A stretch of 10,012 nucleotides of DNA from Candidatus Thiodiazotropha taylori (GTDB lineage: Bacteria; Pseudomonadota; Gammaproteobacteria; Chromatiales; Chromatiaceae), in contig JAHRHW010000136.1 of assembly GCA_019100305.1 (NCBI GenBank), positions 1 through 10,012 on the forward strand, in the 5' to 3' direction. Positions within the stretch are counted from its first letter, which is position 1; each line of letters opens with the position of its first letter. Below, one piece after another: positions 6,028 through 10,012 of the stretch. A model generated the notes under the pieces. The model saw only the letters and a program-made list of their open reading frames with translations, searched no databases and was not told the origin of the DNA. Both the position numbers and the translations under genes were made by a program.

Positions 6028-6056
6028 TTGTCAAACAAGTTTTTAGTCGATACTAT
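6028..6056 (+). promoter_or_regulatory. Sigma-70-type promoter of the marR gene
   Basis: TTGTCA (6028-6033) and TACTAT (6051-6056) are separated by exactly 17 bp. The expected start, seven bases after the -10, is position 6063, the A of the marR ATG, which predicts a leaderless transcript. The TTGACA hexamer for the opposite strand occupies 6034-6029, face to face with this -35, though its partner at 17 bp (TAGCTT) is weak. Confidence 0.55.
6044..6055. promoter_or_regulatory. Second operator copy O2 overlapping the marR -10
   Basis: AGTCGATACTA (6045-6055) is the exact reverse complement of 11 bases of the first palindrome (5982-5992). It covers the marR -10 hexamer and lies seven bases before the ATG, as expected for an autorepression site. 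Only one half is well conserved, so it should bind more weakly than O1. Confidence 0.6.
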
Positions 6057-6062
6057 ATTCTT

Positions 6063-6629
6063 ATGAGTTCAAATAACCTCTACAACCACCTTGAGCGTCT
6101 CAGTGAACTGTTGCGTACCGATCTTCGCAAAAGCGGTATCGGGCATGGCCTGCAACCTGTACAACTTGAGGTTTTGCACTACCTGTCGGTTTGTAATCGA
6201 TACTCAGATACTCCGTTGGCTGTGACAGAATACCTGGGCCAGACAAAGGGCACAGTCTCCCAGACGATTAAAGTACTCGAACAAAAAGGGCTGTTGCTAA
6301 GGCGTACCGATACTGAAGACAAACGGGTCTCCCATCTTGGGCTCACTGCAAAGGGCAGCAAGCTGCTGGATCGACTGGTACCGCCTCCGATGCTGACGAA
6401 TGCCTGTGACAACCTGTCGAAAAAAGCCCGCATACAGATCAACAACGCACTACAACAACTGGTTATGGCGATGCTGAAAAGTAACGGCATGAAAAGTTTC
6501 GGTGTATGCCACAGCTGTCGCTATAACGGACGTTCAGCCGATGGCGAGTACTACTGCAACCTGGTTCAGCAACGATTATCGGTGGATGATGTGCAGCGTA
6601 TTTGCCGTGAGCATGAGGCCGCAGCCTAA
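6063..6629 (+). CDS. MarR-family repressor with a C-terminal four-cysteine cluster
   Basis: This is a 188-residue winged-helix regulator. Residues about 30-100 form the MarR DNA-binding core: LQPVQLEVLHYL, then the recognition region LGQTKGTVSQTIKVLEQKGLL (58-78) and the wing RRTDTEDKRVSHLGLTAKG (80-98). The C-terminal extension holds Cys149-His-Ser-Cys152, Cys165 and Cys181 (CHSC, YYC, ICREHE), which could bind a metal or Fe-S cluster or form regulatory disulfides. Cys44 and Cys115 lie outside the cluster. Usual MarR proteins are 140-160 residues, so this tail is an addition. No Shine-Dalgarno precedes the ATG, in keeping with a leaderless mRNA. It is divergent from a CxxC thioredoxin-like gene across palindromic operators, which suggests redox-responsive autorepression. 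The amidotransferase follows 49 bp downstream and may share the transcript. The sensed signal is inference. Confidence 0.93.
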   Translation: MSSNNLYNHLERLSELLRTDLRKSGIGHGLQPVQLEVLHYLSVCNRYSDTPLAVTEYLGQTKGTVSQTIKVLEQKGLLLRRTDTEDKRVSHLGLTAKGSKLLDRLVPPPMLTNACDNLSKKARIQINNALQQLVMAMLKSNGMKSFGVCHSCRYNGRSADGEYYCNLVQQRLSVDDVQRICREHEAAA

Positions 6630-6678
6630 GGCAAGCTGCCAACCGAAGATAAAGATTGCGATCATGAGGGGAGTGAAA

Positions 6679-7389
6679 ATGATAAGGAGTGTGACCGCAA
6701 TTCGCCATGTCGCCTTTGAAGACCTGGGTTTACTCGAACCCCTGCTTGAAGAACTTGGCTTTGAGATAAGTTATGTCAATGCCTGGGAACTGAACAGAAA
6801 AACTGCCGAGACGGCAGATCTGGTAGTATTTCTGGGTGGCCCCATCAGCGTAATGGATGAGGTCGACTATCCCTTCCTGTCTGATGAAATCGCTATTGCC
6901 AGAACCAGGATTGCCGCCGCCAAGCCGACCCTCGGCATCTGTCTTGGTGCACAGATTCTAGCCCGAGCAATCGGCGGCAGCGTTCACCCCGGTCCGGCGA
7001 CAGAGATCGGCTGGGCGCCGCTCAATCTATCGGATGCGGGTCAGGCGTCCATACTCACCGAGTTAGGTGACACCCCGGTGCTGCACTGGCACGGTGAGGT
7101 GTGTAAGCTACCCGCTGATGTAGAGAGCCTTGCGCATACGCCCGACTGTGCAGTTCAGGCATTCATTCCGGGTGCCAATGCGTTGGCACTGCAGTTCCAT
7201 ATCGAGGCCGGCGCGTACGGCATCGAACCCTGGTTAATCGGCCATACGGGTGAAATCGCACAGAACCCTGGTGTCACTGTCGCAAAGCTACGCTCTGATA
7301 CGCACCAGAACAGTGCTTCACTGAGGTCTGCTGCCAGTAAAACCTTTCAACGCTGGTTAGCAGAAGTCGGATTCAGTAAAGATTGGTGA
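6679..7389 (+). CDS. Class I glutamine amidotransferase, GMP-synthase-like
   Basis: This 236-residue protein has the full class I glutamine amidotransferase triad: nucleophile Cys88 in GICLGAQ, and His174 and Glu176 in LQFHIEA. The oxyanion strand VVFLGGPISVMDE and the LHWHGEVCKLP segment are also typical. Such stand-alone domains hydrolyse glutamine to ammonia or act on gamma-glutamyl compounds; they are often mis-annotated as GMP synthase. There is no synthetase domain here, so it is not guaA. The start chosen is ATG 6679, preceded by GGGGAG (6668-6673) five bases away. An in-frame ATG at 6664 and far upstream starts overlapping marR are less likely. It lies 49 bp after marR on the same strand and ends just before a hairpin terminator. 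Its acceptor or substrate cannot be told from sequence. Confidence 0.9.
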   Translation: MIRSVTAIRHVAFEDLGLLEPLLEELGFEISYVNAWELNRKTAETADLVVFLGGPISVMDEVDYPFLSDEIAIARTRIAAAKPTLGICLGAQILARAIGGSVHPGPATEIGWAPLNLSDAGQASILTELGDTPVLHWHGEVCKLPADVESLAHTPDCAVQAFIPGANALALQFHIEAGAYGIEPWLIGHTGEIAQNPGVTVAKLRSDTHQNSASLRSAASKTFQRWLAEVGFSKDW

Positions 7390-7393
7390 CGCG

Positions 7394-7424
7394 AAAAGCC
7401 CAAGAGTGTTTTTGTAGGGCTTTT
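7394..7424 (+). terminator. Intrinsic terminator after the amidotransferase gene
   Basis: AAAAGCCC (7394-7401) pairs perfectly with GGGCTTTT (7417-7424) around a 15-nt loop, four bases after the stop. The U-rich descending arm doubles as the tail. The A-run before the stem makes it potentially bidirectional. Confidence 0.7.
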
Positions 7425-7427
7425 AAC

Positions 7428-7448
7428 GGTAATTTCCTGATTACCTTT
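7428..7448 (+). terminator. Second small hairpin with U-run
   Basis: GGTAAT (7428-7433) and ATTACC (7440-7445) form a 6-bp stem with a 6-nt loop followed by TTT. It sits three bases beyond the first terminator and could act as a back-up. Confidence 0.4.
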
Positions 7449-7618
7449 AAACATCAGCACTCTTGCTGTATAGGCAGATTTCAGCAGTTTTATAGGCCAT
7501 GACAACAGGATATTACTTAGCCCTGGAGGAGATACTTTTGTGATTTTCTCGTGACGGGCCGGTGAACTTTGCGATTGATAATCGGCACTAATCTAAAGAT
7601 TGCATTGAGGGTTTACCG

Positions 7619-8296
7619 ATGAAATTTTCCGTATACGGCATCCTGCTGGCATTGACAATAGTTATCTCAGGCTGTTCCCAGTCTATGACAGAACAAGGGA
7701 AGCAATCCAACGAGATGCTTCAAGGGCTCTCTGTGGCGACTTTTGCAGGTGGCTGTTTCTGGTGCATCGAAAACGGATTTGAGATGTTGCCTGGTGTCAA
7801 AGAGGCTATATCCGGTTACAGCGGAGGCGTGGAAAAAAATCCGACCTACCGGAAAGTTGCACTCGGAATGACCGGACATACCGAGGCGGTACAGGTCTAT
7901 TACGACCCGGAGGTCATCAGTTATACAGGTTTGATACAGGGTCTGTGGCGAATGATGGATCCTACCGATTCCCGTGGTCAGTTCTACGACCGGGGCAGAC
8001 AATATCGACCGGCCATCTTTTACCACAACAGTGAGCAGAAGCGGATTGCCGAAAAACAGCGCGCTGAATTGGATGCCTCCGGGCGCTACGAGGATCCGGT
8101 GACCATTGAGATTGTACCCTTTACAGAATTCTACCAAGCGGAAGAGAAACACCAGAATTACTATAAAAAGAACCCGGTCCGATACAACTTCTATACATTC
8201 AACTCCGGTCGTTATCAGTTCGTGGATGATGTCTGGGGAGAGGAGCGGCATGTGGACTACACCCAATATCGCGACAAACATATGGATGAAATTTGA
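7619..8296 (+). CDS. msrA: Peptide methionine sulfoxide reductase A, lipoprotein form
   Basis: MsrA reduces methionine-S-sulfoxide in proteins back to methionine. The 225-residue protein has the catalytic motif GGCFWCIE with Cys46 as nucleophile and Cys49 as probable resolving cysteine. GYSGG, GHTEAVQVYYDP and GQFYDRGRQYRPAIFYH are also diagnostic. The N-terminus is a lipoprotein signal (hydrophobic residues 5-17, lipobox ISGC with Cys19), so the enzyme is anchored to the envelope and would repair oxidised periplasmic or membrane proteins. No other cysteines exist, hence recycling must use the Cys46-Cys49 pair with an external reductant. No MsrB domain is fused. The start is supported by GAGGG (7607-7611) seven bases before the ATG. 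The gene is monocistronic in appearance, with terminator hairpins upstream. No copy of the nearby MarR palindrome is seen before it. Confidence 0.95.
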   Translation: MKFSVYGILLALTIVISGCSQSMTEQGKQSNEMLQGLSVATFAGGCFWCIENGFEMLPGVKEAISGYSGGVEKNPTYRKVALGMTGHTEAVQVYYDPEVISYTGLIQGLWRMMDPTDSRGQFYDRGRQYRPAIFYHNSEQKRIAEKQRAELDASGRYEDPVTIEIVPFTEFYQAEEKHQNYYKKNPVRYNFYTFNSGRYQFVDDVWGEERHVDYTQYRDKHMDEI

Positions 8297-8498
8297 TCAG
8301 ATTCCGAAACGCTGGGAGTTTATAAAAAATCCGAAAAGGACCGGCATAGATTCTATTGATACAACTGGAGAGACACCTGAACGACATCCGCCTAGCATTG
8401 ATCCTCACCGCCCAAAATTCGCTCCCAATCGCAATAAACAGGTGAATTTAAGAACTGTTAACCAGCCCTATACCCCTAGAAAATTAAAGACTTTTTGA
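8286..8498 (+). CDS. Doubtful 70-residue basic protein overlapping the msrA end
   Basis: A frame from ATG 8286 encodes about 70 residues beginning MKFDQIPKRWEFIKNPKRTG, rich in Lys, Arg and Pro with no membrane span. It overlaps the last 11 bases of msrA. Its first 20 or so residues look more protein-like than the Pro/Asn-rich remainder. There is no Shine-Dalgarno, although overlap could allow coupling. The frame also continues upstream through msrA as a shadow, which lowers confidence. Confidence 0.2.
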   Translation: MKFDQIPKRWEFIKNPKRTGIDSIDTTGETPERHPPSIDPHRPKFAPNRNKQVNLRTVNQPYTPRKLKTF

Positions 8499-8538
8499 CG
8501 CCAGTCGCTACCCTGCTCACATAGGGGGATCTATTACT

Positions 8539-9759
8539 GTGACTGTTTCAATCGATTTGCGTCAGGTCGTCTACGCCCTGGCCGATGCTCTGGACCTGGT
8601 AGGGGTCGACGAAACCGCCCATGGCAAACGGGTGGGTTACATGGCATTCAAGTGCGCCGAGATGATGGGTATGGACAAGGAGGCTCGCGAGCGCCTGTTC
8701 CATATCGGCATGCTGCATGACTGTGGTGTCTCTTCCACAGAGGAACATACACATCTGGTTGAGGAGATGGTTTGGGAAGGTGCCGATGCCCACTCCGCGA
8801 TCGGCGCTACCCTGCTCGAGAGCTTCTCCTATTTTCACGATTACGCACAGGTCGTGCGCTACCACCATACGCCTTGGGAGTCTCTGCTGCAAAGCGATGT
8901 GACGCCTGAAATCGCCCGCGACGCCAACCTGATCTTCATGGTCGACCGGGTCGATGCACTATCTGCCATCCACTATGGTAAGGATCTGCTTCAACAGACC
9001 GGGAATATCCGGAAGGAGATTCAGGAGTATGCCGGAAGCCTGTTCAGTCCGGATCTGGTCGATCTTTTTGTGCAGGTCTCAAACTCCGAGGCGTTTTGGA
9101 TGATGCTGGAGCCTCCCCACCTGCAGCGCTTCCTCTTCGACATGGAGCGATTCACAACCCCGCAGCCGGTCTCATTTGAAAAACTGAAACAGCTGGCACG
9201 CATATTCGCCACCATCGTCGATGCCAAGAGCCACTTCACCTTCGAACACTCCGTTGGGGTATCACGCCTGGCACGCCACCTGGCCGAACGCTCGAGCTTG
9301 GCTTTCGATACCTGCGAGCGCATCGAAGTGGCCGGACTGCTCCACGATCTTGGCAAGCTGAGGGTGCCGGATCAGGTACTGGACAAACCGGGCCCGCTGG
9401 ACACCGACGATAAGCTGCTGCTCCACCGGCACAGTTTTGAGACCTACCAGGTGTTGCGTGAGATCGAGGGGATCGAGGATATCGCCCTATGGGCCGCCTA
9501 TCATCATGAAGCGCCGAACGGACAGGGATACCCATTTCGCCGAACCGGCGAGGAGTTGACCCGGGAGGCCAGAATCATCTCTGTGGCCGACGTCTTTCAG
9601 GCGCTCGCCCAGGATCGCCCCTATCGAGCAGCGATGGCACTGCCTAAAATACTTGAGGTGATCGGTGAAATGGCAGAATCGGGTCATCTGGATACCGATC
9701 TGGTGGAACTTGTGAAGGCTGAGCCGGAAGCCTGCTTGAAACTGGCCATTTCCATATAA
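8539..9759 (+). CDS. Tandem HD-domain protein with C-terminal HD-GYP phosphodiesterase
   Basis: The 406-residue protein carries two HD metal-hydrolase domains. The N-terminal one (about 20-150) keeps His28, His60-Asp61 (LHDCG) and His109-His110, but has no GYP motif. The C-terminal one (about 220-390) is an HD-GYP domain: His237, His269-Asp270-x-Gly-Lys, His298, HHE at 322-324 with NGQGYP at 327-332, and ADVFQALAQDRPYR. HD-GYP proteins hydrolyse cyclic di-GMP or related cyclic dinucleotides to linear or mononucleotide products. The substrate here is inferred, not shown. There is no receiver, PAS or membrane segment, so it is cytoplasmic and its input is probably via the N-terminal HD domain. 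Translation starts at GTG 8539, supported by AGGGGGA (8523-8529) about nine bases upstream. It appears to be a single-gene unit. Confidence 0.93.
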   Translation: MTVSIDLRQVVYALADALDLVGVDETAHGKRVGYMAFKCAEMMGMDKEARERLFHIGMLHDCGVSSTEEHTHLVEEMVWEGADAHSAIGATLLESFSYFHDYAQVVRYHHTPWESLLQSDVTPEIARDANLIFMVDRVDALSAIHYGKDLLQQTGNIRKEIQEYAGSLFSPDLVDLFVQVSNSEAFWMMLEPPHLQRFLFDMERFTTPQPVSFEKLKQLARIFATIVDAKSHFTFEHSVGVSRLARHLAERSSLAFDTCERIEVAGLLHDLGKLRVPDQVLDKPGPLDTDDKLLLHRHSFETYQVLREIEGIEDIALWAAYHHEAPNGQGYPFRRTGEELTREARIISVADVFQALAQDRPYRAAMALPKILEVIGEMAESGHLDTDLVELVKAEPEACLKLAISI

Positions 9760-10012
9760 AGAAATCACCCGGAGATTCGGATGCTGGTGTCGAGAGACAG
9801 ACCTACTATATTGAGCACCTCAAACGACAAAGCCAGCTTCCCCAGACAGCCTCCAGCCGTTCACCATCCAGCATCGTCGACAATAATCATCTCAAATCGG
9901 TAGCCCTGGCCTGGCCGCCTCATGATGTGAAAAAGTGGTCAATGAAGGGGGTTTACAGCCACCTCAGCTGGATTTTAACCCATCACTGTCATATCATCGC
10001 AACGGGTAATCG
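9760..10012. other. Window end: no confident gene; possible degenerate transposase scrap
   Basis: No clear gene begins here. A plus frame is open from the HD-GYP stop to the window edge, but has no start until GTG 9927 or ATG 9942 and resembles no family. On the minus strand a 20-codon frame (9923-9861) reads GYRFEMIIVDDAGW and then stops. The phrase VDDAGW resembles the DDE strand of IS630-type transposases (V-D-x-A-G-W-H), so this may be a decayed insertion sequence. The match is too short to be sure. Confidence 0.3.

Noticed and set aside
6502..6678. Long N-terminal extension of the amidotransferase overlapping marR
   Set aside because: The extension has no domain, overlaps the conserved MarR Cys tail, and a good Shine-Dalgarno places the start at 6679.
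7525..7554. Strong GGAGGAG ribosome-site-like sequence before GTG in the msrA upstream region
   Set aside because: The frame after the GTG has only four codons (GTG-ATT-TTC-TCG-TGA). The msrA ATG has its own site at 7607-7611.
7667..8281. 204-codon open frame antisense to msrA
   Set aside because: It is a shadow of the certain msrA coding sequence, has no ribosome site and resembles no family.
9781..9903. 40-codon plus frame from ATG 9781
   Set aside because: The translation is Ser/Pro-rich with no recognisable pattern, and the purine run before it is weak. It is probably not a gene.

Overview
The window (about half G+C, dense genes, short gaps, clear Shine-Dalgarno sites) looks like a chromosomal segment of a gammaproteobacterium. 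A free-living or symbiotic sulfur-oxidising lineage would fit the gene mix, but that is inference; no rRNA, tRNA, CRISPR array or intact mobile element is visible.

Layout. Positions 1-910 (+) carry the 3' part of a sigma-54 activator, cut by the window edge. Next come a 67-residue YgaP-like/DUF2892 membrane protein (1081-1287, +), a DUF599-type membrane protein (1516-2208, +) and a membrane-anchored legumain/caspase-like C13 peptidase (2387-3796, +). A perfect 13-bp stem-loop then separates this block from a convergent 106-residue protein of unknown function (3890-4210, -). Positions 4211-4966 are gene-poor, but encode a 44-residue single-span membrane protein (4580-4714, -).

The most coherent unit is the redox-flavoured cluster at 4967-7389. 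A small CxxC thioredoxin-fold protein (5710-5952, -) is translationally coupled by a TGATG junction to an exported protein of unknown function (4967-5710, -). Both diverge from a MarR-family repressor (6063-6629, +) with a C-terminal four-cysteine cluster. The 110-bp divergent region holds a perfect 9+1+9 palindrome and a second partial copy. The second copy overlaps the -10 of a good marR promoter whose predicted start is the A of the marR ATG, so marR is probably leaderless and autoregulated. Downstream of marR is a class I glutamine amidotransferase (6679-7389, +), followed by terminator-like hairpins.

The right end holds a lipoprotein-type MsrA (7619-8296, +) and a two-HD-domain protein whose second half is an HD-GYP phosphodiesterase (8539-9759, +). 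The final 250 bp contain no confident gene, only a possible degenerate transposase scrap.

Working together (inference): the MarR cysteine cluster could sense oxidants or metals and release the thioredoxin-like/exported protein pair. MsrA nearby would repair oxidised envelope proteins, but its upstream region shows no matching operator, so regulatory linkage to it is unsupported. I did not find a clearly new defence or mobile system. The best candidates for something undescribed are the MarR-thioredoxin-exported protein unit and the membrane C13 peptidase neighbourhood.
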